From Selaginella moellendorffii (Eukaryota; Streptophyta; Lycopodiopsida; Selaginellales; Selaginellaceae), in contig NW_003314279.1 in the NCBI RefSeq assembly GCF_000143415.4, forward strand, positions 238,895 to 270,830: a stretch of 31,936 nt of DNA. Reading direction: 5' to 3'. Of this stretch, positions 1 to 9,151 are shown in pieces. Under the pieces are notes generated by a model, which worked only from the letters and a program-made list of their open reading frames with translations, made no database searches and was not told the origin of the DNA. The first letter of the stretch is position 1; every line of letters starts with the position of its first letter. Position numbers and translations under genes: made by a program.

Positions 1-2943
1 CAATAATACTCAAACCCAAGGATGCTTAACCCTAAATATCCCAAGACATTTAACCAGATGCACTTTTATTCATAGGCCTTTTCCCTTACATGTGAACCCC
101 ATAGATCATCTTTTAAGTTGTTCTTTTTTGTTTGCTTATAAATAACTTCTCCATCAACCACTTTAGGGTTGATTATTGTTTATCTAAGAAACTTCGTAAA
201 TACAATGCTTACAATCATATTAGTATGATATAAACATCATAATAACAAAGCAATATCATGAGCAACACTCATATCGCTATTACAAAGATTTATATGAATA
301 TCAAGTGCTAACTCTATTACACAAAATGCACTATAATACTACACCCCATTGATAACCTAATACTATTAACTTTTGTTCACAACATAGATAAACTCATGCC
401 ACTCTCTATCTGACTAAACTCAACATTAATCCAAAATCAAACTACTCAAGGAGCAATAACAAAGTTCCCCATAAAATAATTATATATTGTAACCCAAGCC
501 TTCCAATAGCAACTCTAAGCAAAATGTTTTAGCACTTCACCACTATCCATCCCATGACTCACCATTTATAAGACCATCATAACCAACATGTATTAAAGTA
601 AAGATTCTTGATTGCATGATATGAACATGAGCAATGAGATTATACCTCATTATGAATTATTTCTCAAAAAAGAGAAGATGATTTACACATTTGATCTTTC
701 ATCACTAATCACTCCCTTTTCAAACTCAACTTTGATTAAACCTCAAGCTTGCATTCATATTGCCTTTAGTCCAATCTAATAAAAGTTTATAAAAAACCAC
801 AGCAATGTTTATATGAACTAATAAACTAATCCCCATAATCTTAATTGATCCACTCATTATCATGCATAGGAAGGAACCACTAATGTCATGTTAAATACCA
901 ACCTATTCACCACTCATAATAAATCCAAAATAAGTTTACTTTTTACCCATGATAATATAAAACAATTTATGGTAACCACTAATATGTTAACATTAATCCT
1001 GCAAACTCAAAATGTAACCTTATGTTGCTAATATATCTCACACATGAGCCCAAGCACAAACTTGTGCAAATGGTACATCTCAATCCATCCTATAAGCCCA
1101 AGTGCAAACTCACACAATCTAGTACAAAAAGGTAACCAAGATCCATACTTATAGAACAAATGTAAAATCATAGCACCCAAATGTCTACTCACTTGGATTA
1201 TTATCTTCATTTTTACATATACACACAAATGGAAGCTAGACTATGCTTCAGGTTAATCGGCCATACTCGATCTACCCACTATCCCTACTAGCATTTTCCC
1301 TTTATATTTAAACTATAATAAACTATTATATTTTACTTTATGATTATCTCTTTTGAAAGTCTTAACAAGTATATCAAACCATCAATTTATAGCTAGAGGT
1401 ACAAAATATCATCTGGTATATACATAGCTATATATGATGCCACTCATAATACTCCCTCTCATGTTATAAAATAATGGTTGCAATGAATTGTAATTTCTCA
1501 TTTGATATGAGAGGACATTTTTTTTTGTCAACTACTAAGGGTATTTGTGATTGCTATTAAATACTTCCTCTTTAATTGAGTGGTGTTTTAGCATTTGTCT
1601 AGAGAAAATTTTCTTAAGATTTTTTTTTGTATTTATGGGTGATGCATTTCATATTTTGATATTCTGATTAGGAATATGTTTAATTTCTCAATTGCATAAT
1701 GATGTCCTATATTCCCCCTTAAATAGGAGAATTGTGGTAAATGTGGAGAAAATGAAAGAGATAGTTGTCAAGATGATATTGAAAATGTAAATACTAAAAT
1801 AATAAATTATCAACAAAAAATATAAAATTCTCAAAACTATCATAAAGCCTTCAAATCCACAACTCACCATTTAACTTCCTAAACATCATGAAGAGGAAGT
1901 AAATTCACCTTTATATTTTGTGGATATTGAAAATTGAGTATAACAATCACCAATAGCACATAATCTTCATCTAGAAAATTCACTAACACTAGAACAATAA
2001 ACTCTTTAAGAATATGAAGAGAGAGAGAAGGAGGGAAATAAGCTTGAGATAAAGCATCAATATCAAACATTGAATTCCCATAGTGATAACAAACCTTGGA
2101 GTTGTAGATTTGAAACTTTAAGGATTTCATGATTTTTGGATAACACCATAATTAATAAAAGAGAATGATTTATGTTTTTTCAATTAATTAAGGGTCTTAG
2201 GATTAAGTTTAAATAGTATTGTGTTCAGTGATGAACACCATTTTTTAATATCTCCTTGACATTTACTCATATGATTTTGATTAATATTGATTAATATTGG
2301 TTGATTAATATTGAATATGAACTTTGATCGGATGAGCATCCCTAGATGGAATAAGATGGCCTATTAGAATCTTGGTCCCAAGAGACAAGTCAACATTGAA
2401 AAGATCACCATTTTCCTCTTTGAGCTAATCAACCTCCATGCATAGAAACCTCCATGAGATAAGGAATAGAATAAAAAGAAAGAAAGACAGTAAGTAATGA
2501 AAATAGAAGTAGAAGCACAGGGGAAAAATGAAATATACGAAATAAACAAAAAATGAGAAATGAAAGAACTATGAGGAAATATACAACAAAGAGAAGTTTC
2601 AAAGTTGCATTTGGCATAAGCCGCTACCAGTCTCTCACACCAATCTGACCAAAATATTTGTTCTAGGAAATCCATCACACCCCATCTATGCTTGGCTGGG
2701 AGCAACACAAATCATTGCAGGAGAAGCTGGATGCATAATCAAGAGCAGCACTAGTAGCAGTGGCAAGAATCTCTAGCACGTGATGATTTTTTCTTCTGCT
2801 TCTTCGTTCACTCTATCAAGTTCGTTTCTATCAGGCCAGAGAATGGTAATTGTCTTTCTTTCTCTCCTTCACTACATTGAAAGTGGTTTTTCTGTGCTAG
2901 AACATCAAGAAATCCTTAAGGTCTACCTTGATGATGATACTAC
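1..2943. other. AT-rich stretch without a recognisable gene
   Basis: I see no coding region, RNA gene or repeat that I can name here. Open frames are short, low in complexity and rich in Phe/Ile/Leu, as expected by chance in AT-rich DNA. Around 2279-2317 there is a small direct repetition built on TTGATTAATATT. The composition matches 28281-31230 at the other end of the window and contrasts sharply with the GC-rich genic core. The last 200 bases before the retroelement contain a short open frame on the plus strand without any motif that I recognise. Confidence 0.6.
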
Positions 2944-3026
2944 TGTTAGAAAGCATGCACAACTAGGGCACTGGTGTAGAAGGTCTTGGGTTCAATCCCT
3001 AGACTGTCCAGATCCATTTTCCAACA
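2944..3026 (+). repeat. Left LTR of the miniature retroelement (83 bp, internally deleted)
   Basis: It aligns with the right LTR along its whole length but lacks two blocks: about 10 bp after TGTTAGAA, and the block that in the right LTR carries the A-box (TAGCTCAGTGG). It retains the B-box-like GGTTCAATCCC and the shared end CCAGATCCATTTTCCAACA. Confidence 0.8.
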
Positions 3027-3039
3027 TAGTATCAGAGCT
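3027..3039 (+). other. Primer-binding site for initiator Met-tRNA
   Basis: TAGTATCAGAGCT abuts the left LTR. The standard plant PBS is TGGTATCAGAGCC, complementary to the 3' end of initiator Met-tRNA; this copy differs at the second and last positions. Its position immediately 3' of the left LTR is what defines the flanking repeat as an LTR. Confidence 0.75.
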
Positions 3040-3102
3040 ATGGTTGGATGGCCTGTGGTAGGCATGGATTGGCAGGTAGGGAGATGTGGCCTGTTCAGCA
3101 TA

Positions 3103-3110
3103 GAGGGGAG
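3103..3110 (+). other. Polypurine tract
   Basis: GAGGGGAG lies directly against the TGTTAGAA start of the right LTR, the expected place for the plus-strand primer of reverse transcription. Confidence 0.7.
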
Positions 3111-3218
3111 TGTTAGAACTAAACTGAGAATGCACACAACTAGGGCAGGTAGCTCAGTGGTACCAATGTAGGAGGTCCTGGGTTCAATCCCTAGCCTGTC
3201 CAGATCCATTTTCCAACA
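3111..3218 (+). repeat. Right LTR of the miniature retroelement (108 bp)
   Basis: This is the fuller of the two LTRs. It begins TGTTAGAA, ends TTCCAACA, and contains the tRNA-like segment annotated separately. No coding capacity. Confidence 0.8.
3143..3202 (+). other. tRNA-like sequence with Pol III A and B boxes inside an LTR
   Basis: GGGCAGG (3143-3149) pairs with CCTGTCC (3195-3201) in a complete 7-bp acceptor-type stem with one G-U pair, followed by a discriminator-like A. A 5-bp T-stem (CTGGG/CCTAG, one wobble) encloses TTCAATC. TAGCTCAGTGG (3150-3160) matches the tRNA A-box and GGTTCAATCCC (3181-3191) the B-box, about 20 bp apart. At 60 nt it is too short for a tRNA: the 3' half of the D-stem and a proper anticodon arm are missing. 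It therefore cannot decode, but it could have been an internal Pol III promoter. By analogy, Cassandra TRIMs carry 5S rRNA sequence in their LTRs. Confidence 0.65.
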
Positions 3219-3239
3219 ACTAGGACACACAGACAAATA

Positions 3240-3420
3240 TCCATGTTTCGAACAGTTGAGGAACTAAATTCAAGTTTGCCATACAAGCGTCCATTCTTTC
3301 AGGTATGGATTTCGCTTTCCATGTCTTGGTTTTTCTTAACACTTATGCTATAGAACTCCGAGGTCGATCTGAGGCCACTTCTAAAGAATCTTTTGCCAGT
3401 GTGGGAGGTCAGCCGTCTTA
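3240..3420 (+). repeat. Duplicated flank, copy A (paired with about 4910-5060)
   Basis: From GTTGAGGAACTAAATTCAAG through GGTATGG and about 100 bp beyond, this segment aligns with 4925-5045 at high identity. It marks one edge of the tandem duplication that also contains the two P450 copies. In both copies the text preceding GGTATGG reads like the end of a plus-strand exon (LPYK-x-PFFQ followed by a GT donor), so it may be a relic of a second gene that shared the duplicated block. I do not recognise the protein. Confidence 0.6.
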
Positions 3421-3554
3421 GAACACGAGGAGAAAAAGTCTGACAGTTTGTTCCTCCAGGTTGAAAGATGATACTCTTTGGGATCGCAATTCTCTACTTG
3501 CAGAGGTTTCTTTTCTTGTTCTACGAGAAGATTGTCCTTACCAAAGTTTTGCAG

Positions 3555-4440
3555 ATTCAACGAACTGGACCGTGGTAATCCCAAGCAGAATCCCCGGAGA
3601 GCCCCTCCGTCCCGATCCAAATGGCAGCACTTGGAAGCTCTGGCCTTTTTCACATCGATGTCCGGATGCCGAAGAAACCGCTCGGGATCGAACTTGAGAG
3701 CCGATGTTGACGAGCGCCCGAGTTCCTCACGTATCCCTCCAGCTCGCAAGCTTGGTGAGGAATGCTCATGGGCCCTGGGGGATGGAGGCGCAATGTTTCC
3801 TTGACGATGGCTTGGAGGAAAGTCAGCTTTAGAAGATCAGTCTCGTCCAGGCCCGGTTTTCTTTTTCAGCTCCTCCTGAGCTCGTGGATTTCTTACGAGC
3901 TCGTCTACAACCACTCCACCGTGATAGCGGTCCCAGCAGCGATCATATCCTACGAAGTTACGAGCATGTCAATCAAGGATTCCCAGATACGGGAAGAAGT
4001 CAGCCAGAGCGATACTTCCAGACACCGTGAGCGCCTCGAGCTCCTTCAAGAGCATGGACATCTCGTTCTTCCGGACTTGCTGGAACATCGCGACGCGCTT
4101 GGCAGTGAGGAGCTCCAGTTCCGGACGCACCTCCAGTGGTGGCCCAGATCATCCCACCTCCTCCATACCCGAAGTTCTCGCTGGCAATCGTCCTGGGCCT
4201 GGAAGAGAAGACGTGATCTAGCGTCTTGAGGAGCTCCATGGCGGCCACTGGCGGTGGAGATGACGAGCGTGTCGTGGATGCCGAACTTGAGGAGAATGAG
4301 GCCGCCATGTCTCTGGGAGAGCTTTTGCAAGGATTGGTGGGGACGAGGAGATGGAGATGGCTGAGGATGGAAGTCCCGGACGAGATGGTGGCGATTTGCT
4401 GCCTCGGCTACCACTGACAAGCTTAAGGAAGATGAGAGCA
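3555..4440 (-). pseudogene. Cytochrome P450 pseudogene, tandem copy of the P450 at 5252-6769
   Basis: It is collinear with the intact P450 downstream but shorter (about 0.9 kb against 1.34 kb for the matching region). It lacks the C-terminal codons after the heme loop, several small segments, and a large piece of exon 1 between about residues 135 and 270. The short intron is still recognisable near 3950-3960. Several frameshifts split it into unconnected frames. The heme-binding loop reads FGSGRRGSPG where the intact gene has FGSGRRSCPG, so the heme-ligating cysteine is gone. No P450 could be made from it. Sequence upstream of its start codon aligns to the 5' flank of the intact gene as far as about 4560. 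Confidence 0.85.
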
Positions 4441-4607
4441 ATGAAAGACGCAAAAACAATTCAAAGGAACTCCTTCCAGGCACGCTGGAGGTATGAACTT
4501 CGACTTTTATGTGCATTGCGATGTGTTGTGGTGGACTAAGCAAGTCATATACAAAGCCTATCCATTAGTCGCTGATGTCTACGTGATACAATTCTATAAA
4601 GACGGAT

Positions 4608-5207
4608 TTGCCGCTGATATCCTTTGATAGTAAGAAATTCAAGGCTATGCATTCCAGTCAAGCTGCATTCCAGTCAAGCTTTAACGTTCAAATTGTATAT
4701 AAAAATGGGGAAGCTGCGTGTGCTCAAGCTGGCGACTCTAAGAAAATCCTTTCCAAGCTCTGGAAGGAGTTCATCCGAACAGGGAAACTTTCCTCCAGAC
4801 CTTTTGGCCGGATAGAGTTCCTGGAACCTGGAGGAACATTTCCAGACAGTGGGAGCTCGGTCTCAAAGGAATGAAAATTAGCTGCGCAGTGATCAAGATG
4901 TTCTATATCCAGCTTCCAACACTGGAGGAACTGAACTTAAGTTTGCCATACAAGCTTCCATTCTTTCAGGTATGGAGTTCGCTTTCTATGTCTTGTTTTT
5001 CTTCAACTTTTGCTGTAGAATTCCTGAGGTGCGAGGTCAGCCATCTTACGAAAAAAAAAACACAAGGAAAAGGAAAATGTCTGTCCGCTTGTTATTCCAG
5101 GTCGCCGAAGGATCGCGAATCACGATTCTCTACTTGCACAGGTTTCTTTTCTCGCGCTATGAAGATTGTCCTCACCAAATCTTTGCAGATTCAACTCAAA
5201 TTAAATG
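4608..5207 (+). other. Unrecognised exon-like remnant between the two P450 copies
   Basis: This plus-strand stretch contains an open frame of 88 codons (4608-4874) and two exon-like pieces. One ends LPYKLPFFQ just before GTATGG (4971); the other starts after a TTATTCCAG acceptor near 5100 and reads VAEGSRITILYLHRFLFSRY. The second half of this block, with its putative exon end, is duplicated at 3240-3560. I cannot assign the protein to a family. It may be the decayed 3' part of a neighbouring gene, or chance coding potential. Confidence 0.3.
4649..4680 (+). repeat. 16-bp perfect tandem duplication
   Basis: GCATTCCAGTCAAGCT occurs twice back to back without a mismatch. Its length is not a multiple of three, so it shifts any frame running through it, which fits a non-coding or decayed sequence. 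Confidence 0.9.
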
Positions 5208-5251
5208 AAGATCGTGAGAACTTGCAATAAAAGTGTGTTTTACCTTGACAA

Positions 5252-6769
5252 TCAAATGTAAGCCTGTGGGTTCAAGCGTGTGGACGGCACCAGCCTGAGT
5301 GGAGAAGCTCTGGGAACACTAAGACCAAACTTCTCCGCCATGTCCAACTCTTTGCCATCCGGCGCTGCCCAGTCAAACGCATGGAGCAAGCTTCCGAGCA
5401 CGAACTGGACGGTGGTAGTCCCCAGGAGGATCCCCGGGCAGCTCCTCCTTCCCGATCCAAACGGCAGCAATTCGAAGCTCTGGCCTCTTACATCGATGTC
5501 CGGCTGCCGAAGAAACCGCTCGGGATCAAACTTGAGAGGCTCGTCCCACCACCTCGGGTCCCTCGCTATGGCATAGACATTGACGAGCGCGTGAGTTCCT
5601 GCTGGAATCACGTAACCCTCCAGCTCGCAAGCTTGGATGGATTGGTGGGGAATGCTAAGGGGCCCTGGAGGGTGGAGGCGCAGTGTTTCCTTGACGATGG
5701 CTTGGAGGAAAGTCAGCTTTGGAAGATCAGTCTCGTCCAGGGCCCGGTTCTCTCCGACAACCTCTTTGAGCTCCTCCTGAACTTGAAGCACCATTGCTGG
5801 ATTGTTTACGAGCTCGGCTAGAGCCCACTCCACCGTGACAGCAGCAGTGTCGGTCCCAGCAGCGATCATATCCTACGAAGTTACATCAATGACGGGAAGA
5901 ACAAGGAACAGTTTACATACCAGGCAGAGAGCTTTGATGGAAGTATCGCTGAGATCTTTTCTGGCCAACATCATGTCCAGGAAATCTCTGTTGCTTCCCG
6001 GCTGCTGGCGGTGCTCGACGATCTGCTTGGCCAGATACTCGTCGAGCTGCTTGTGGATCGCGCAGATCTTCTTGGCTTGGCCGTCCATCCATCCCAGATA
6101 TGGGAAGAAGTCGGCCAGAGTGTTACTTCCAGCCACCGTGAACGCCTCCGTGATCAAGTCTTTGAACCTTACCGCGAGTTCCCTCTCAGCGGAGCTCCCA
6201 GAGGAGTAGCTCCGGTTCATCACCATCCTCGTCATGAAGTTGAAAGTGAGATCCAGGAGCTTGGACGTGAGCTCCACAGAACTCATCTGGGAACTTTGGA
6301 GCTCCTTCAAGAGCATGGACATCTCCGTCTTCCGGACTTGCTGGAACATCACAACGCGCTTGGCAGTGAGGAGCTCCAGAGTGCACAGCTTCCGGACGCT
6401 CCTCCAGTGATCGCCATAGGCAGCCCAGATCATCCCAGCTCCCCCATACCCGAAGTTCTCGCCGGTAATCGTCCTGGGCCTGGAAGAGAAGACGTGATCT
6501 TGCGTTTTGAGGAGCTCCCTGGCGGTCTCGGCAGTGGAGACGACGAGCGTGTTGTGGATGCCGAGCTTGAGGAGCATGAGGCCGCCATATCTCTGGGCGA
6601 GCTTCTGCAAGGACTGGTGGGGGAGCTTACCGAGGAGATGGAGATGGCCAAGGATTGGAAGTCCTGGAGGAGATGGAGGCGATTTGCTACCGCTGCCTCG
6701 GTTATCACTGACAAGCTTAAGGAAGATGAGAGCAATGAAGAACGCAAAACCAATCCAAAGGAACTCCAT
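5252..6769 (-). CDS. Cytochrome P450, A-type (CYP71 clan), F3'H/F5H-like
   Basis: A membrane-anchored heme-thiolate monooxygenase of the endoplasmic reticulum that would hydroxylate a small-molecule substrate, plausibly a phenolic; the substrate cannot be read from sequence. Two exons (6769-5921 and 5872-5252) flank a 48-bp GT-AG intron in phase 0, giving 489 residues, normal for the class. A hydrophobic N-terminal anchor (residues 1-20) is followed by a proline-rich hinge PPSPPGLPILG. The I-helix oxygen-binding motif AAGTDT lies at about 287-292, ExxR (ETLR) at 345-348, FDPERF near 398-403, and the heme loop FGSGRRSCPG has the ligand Cys at about 428. Every signature is intact. The start is the first ATG in frame, just before the anchor. 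A degraded tandem copy lies directly downstream. CYP98/CYP75-like relatives are the nearest guess. Confidence 0.93.
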
Positions 6770-7402
6770 TGATTTTTTTCAGGCACTCGCTGGAAGTAAA
6801 ACGCCACTGCAATGTGACGACAATCGTTGGCGGAGTATGCAAAGAGAGAAAGCCTATCCAATCTGCATGTTACAGTTTAATCGCTGGAGACTGAGAGGCA
6901 TGGCATGAAAAATATCTAGAAATTTCAAAGTATAGATCTTCCAGTCCACTTATGAAACTAAATTCTTATCCTTAGTAAAACTTAACATATGATGTTTCTC
7001 AAACACATTAGTTAGCTGCATCATATTTCACTCTATGTTATAATACTAATAATATGAATATTAACAATATAGACTAAATAATCAAATGGAAAAGACAGTG
7101 GTCGAGAAAAGGAAGATATTAGCACTATTGCCAGTGACCTCCTTACAAAGTGAAGAGTAAAAAAACGTTTTACAATTGAAGCTTTCTAGTATTAATATAT
7201 ACATGGATCCTAGTTCGGGATCTTTCTTTTACGTGTCCATAAGTCATGAATGACAGTTGCCGTTGCAGCATGTGCAGCAAGGTCAGACATGCTTTTCCAT
7301 GCAATTATAAATGGGTTTCTCTTTACGCCTACGTTTGTGTTGGAAGTCTTTCTTCTCAGGCTGGGAGCAAAGCTAAATATGCTTCCGTGCCCACCCTCAC
7401 CA

Positions 7403-7410
7403 TATAAATA
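7403..7410 (+). promoter_or_regulatory. Candidate TATA box (TATAAATA)
   Basis: A perfect TATAAATA within CCATATAAATAAGGGG. A transcription start about 30 bp downstream would fall near 7435-7442. The next ATG (7483) opens a frame of only 29 codons, so the transcript, if any, could be non-coding or have a spliced first exon. Confidence 0.35.
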
Positions 7411-7482
7411 AGGGGTTCAAGATCTATCAGTAACTTATAGAGCATGCTGTGCTGTGCTGCTGCGCTGCTAGACTGTGCTACC

Positions 7483-7572
7483 ATGAAGCATACAACCCCT
7501 CCTCTCTTTTCCTCATTTTTCTCTCTCTCCTCTCCTTGTTCTGCTCTTCAGTGTCCAATTCTTGGTAGTTAA
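7483..7572 (+). CDS. Possible 29-codon small ORF downstream of a TATA box
   Basis: It runs from ATG to TAA and starts MKHTTPPLF. It is Ser/Pro/Phe-rich and hydrophobic in the middle and lies in a pyrimidine-rich tract typical of a 5' UTR, so the apparent coding could simply reflect CT-rich leader sequence. No family recognised. Weak support: only the TATA box 73 bp upstream. Confidence 0.15.
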   Translation: MKHTTPPLFSSFFSLSSPCSALQCPILGS

Positions 7573-8816
7573 GAGTTTCCCATTCTTTTTCTTGCACCAC
7601 TGCACAATTTAGACACATCTAGTTCCCAGAAAGCGTTTCTAGTTTTGCGGATCATGCCCTAAAATGCTGCAATCCAATTATCAATTTACTTCCTCTTGGT
7701 TCTTTTCTTTGATCATATTGCCATCTTTGATTGATAGTGATGATTGAGCTTAGAACCTTGCCATGAATTCTTTTGTATAAAGCTTGAAATTTATTCAATT
7801 GTAAAACTTCATCTTTGTTGCTTAGGTTTAGCTGATTTAATTTAATTTTTTTTTTCCTCTTTTTGTTCTCCTTTTTTAATTTCCAAAATCTTTTTTGCAA
7901 ATTTCAAACTTAATCTTTCTTTCTTTTTGACTCAACCTCAAGCCTCTTTTGTAGAATCTTCATGAGGAGTTTCCTCCCTTTAAGTTGCTGGTTTTAAAGT
8001 TTCTATTATGGTTTCATTTTATTGTTTCACCATCTGCATATATGTTTTTAGCTATCACTTGATAAAAGAGCTTTTAATGAATATTTTATTTTCATTTATC
8101 CCTTATGGTTCCAAACAAAATCCTTTATAAGAAACAATTTTTTGTATTTAGCTTCTATAGGCAAAATGGTGTTAAATGGAGTTTCACACAATTTCAATAT
8201 ATTGATAGTTTAACACAAAGATGTGGGTACCTTATCAACTAACATGGTATAAAACTTGAGTTTAAACTTAAATTGAATGCAAATTAAAAAATGATATAGC
8301 CTAGCGAAAGCTAAACTAATGTTCCAAGTGGTCAATTATGCTTTTGACCACTATCCCTACTATACATTTAAAGTAAAATGATAATATCATGGCTAAAAGG
8401 GTATAGGATAGGTCATTTGGACATAAAAGGAAAGTTTAAGCCCTTTATTTAAGAACAAATGAGGATCAATGAACGTGATCAAATAAACTCCACCTAAGCT
8501 TCATAGTTAATTTTCTTTTTAAAAGTATGAGTTACTCTTAAGCATTTCTTTAAAAAGCCTTTTTAACACCCTTCCATGACTCAACCCTAACCCAAACATG
8601 GTTTAAAAGCACCATTTTGAAAGTTTTTTCCTTAGTGTACTATCCTTATTACTGTTGGAATGCTATATCCTATCAACCTTCTTTCAGTTGGAACGTCCCA
8701 TCCCATCAACCTTTTTTGAGACCAGAAGTGGATCAACTTCTTGATGGATTATGATTGAATTTAAATCACTTTTTTTTAAAAAAAATGGCATAGCTGCATA
8801 TGCCTCATGAATCACA

Positions 8817-8843
8817 TTTTGATTGTTATTATAACAATCAAAA
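8817..8843. repeat. Perfect 27-bp palindrome (13-bp arms, 1-nt spacer)
   Basis: TTTTGATTGTTAT and its exact reverse complement are separated by a single T. It lies in AT-rich intergenic DNA with no gene nearby. It could be a relic of a small inverted-repeat element or a chance AT-rich cruciform-prone site. Confidence 0.7.
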
Positions 8844-9151
8844 CATTACTGTGCAATAAACAAAACACAAAAAAAATTCTTGCATATGAGTTAAAAAAAA
8901 TATAAAAATGCGCAACCATAAATTAATTGCTATATAAATCCAGTAAAGAGGTCTTCCACTCCCCATATTAATGATCTGATCTGGAATTCCAAACCATGTT
9001 ACAGATCTGAAATATTCAATCCCTCATCCAATAAGGGGAACGGAACTAATATTTTATCAAGGATTCTAAAAAAAGGGAAAATAATAGTTCAGACTCTCTT
9101 TCCATTTACAAGATAAGTATACAAGAAAAGCAATTAAGAATGAAACTTGGG

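Larger units (their letters stand above)
2944..3218 (+). mobile_element. Miniature LTR retrotransposon (TRIM/SMART type), non-autonomous
   Basis: Two direct terminal repeats, both starting TGTTAGAA and ending TTCCAACA (TG...CA ends), flank an 84-bp internal domain with no coding capacity. Directly after the left repeat lies TAGTATCAGAGCT, matching 11 of 13 bases of the usual plant initiator-Met tRNA primer-binding site. Directly before the right repeat lies the purine tract GAGGGGAG. The element is bordered by ACTAC (2939-2943) and ACTAG (3219-3223), a near-perfect 5-bp target-site duplication. At 275 bp in total it fits the TRIM/SMART class, which is mobilised in trans by autonomous LTR elements. 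The LTRs differ in length (83 and 108 bp), so the copy is old or recombined. It sits at the outer border of the P450 duplication. Confidence 0.8.
6909..9151. other. AT-rich intergenic stretch
   Basis: No protein gene that I can support. It holds a TATA-box-like site (7403), a 29-codon frame just after it, a perfect palindrome (8817), and a 33-bp imperfect tandem repetition at about 8653-8718 (GTTGGAA...ATCAACCTT twice). Homopolymer A/T runs are frequent. Confidence 0.6.

Noticed and set aside
3143-3202. A functional tRNA gene
   Set aside because: Only the acceptor stem, A-box half of the D-arm and T-arm are present; at 60 nt there is no room for a normal D-stem plus anticodon arm, and the unit lies inside an LTR.
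3381-3749. A new 122-codon minus-strand protein
   Set aside because: It is one frame of the P450 pseudogene (FDPERFLRHPDIDV is the PERF region) running out of frame past a shift.
6011-6772. A 253-codon plus-strand protein opposite the P450
   Set aside because: It is the antisense of a P450 exon with complete P450 motifs on the minus strand, and its sequence has no family character.
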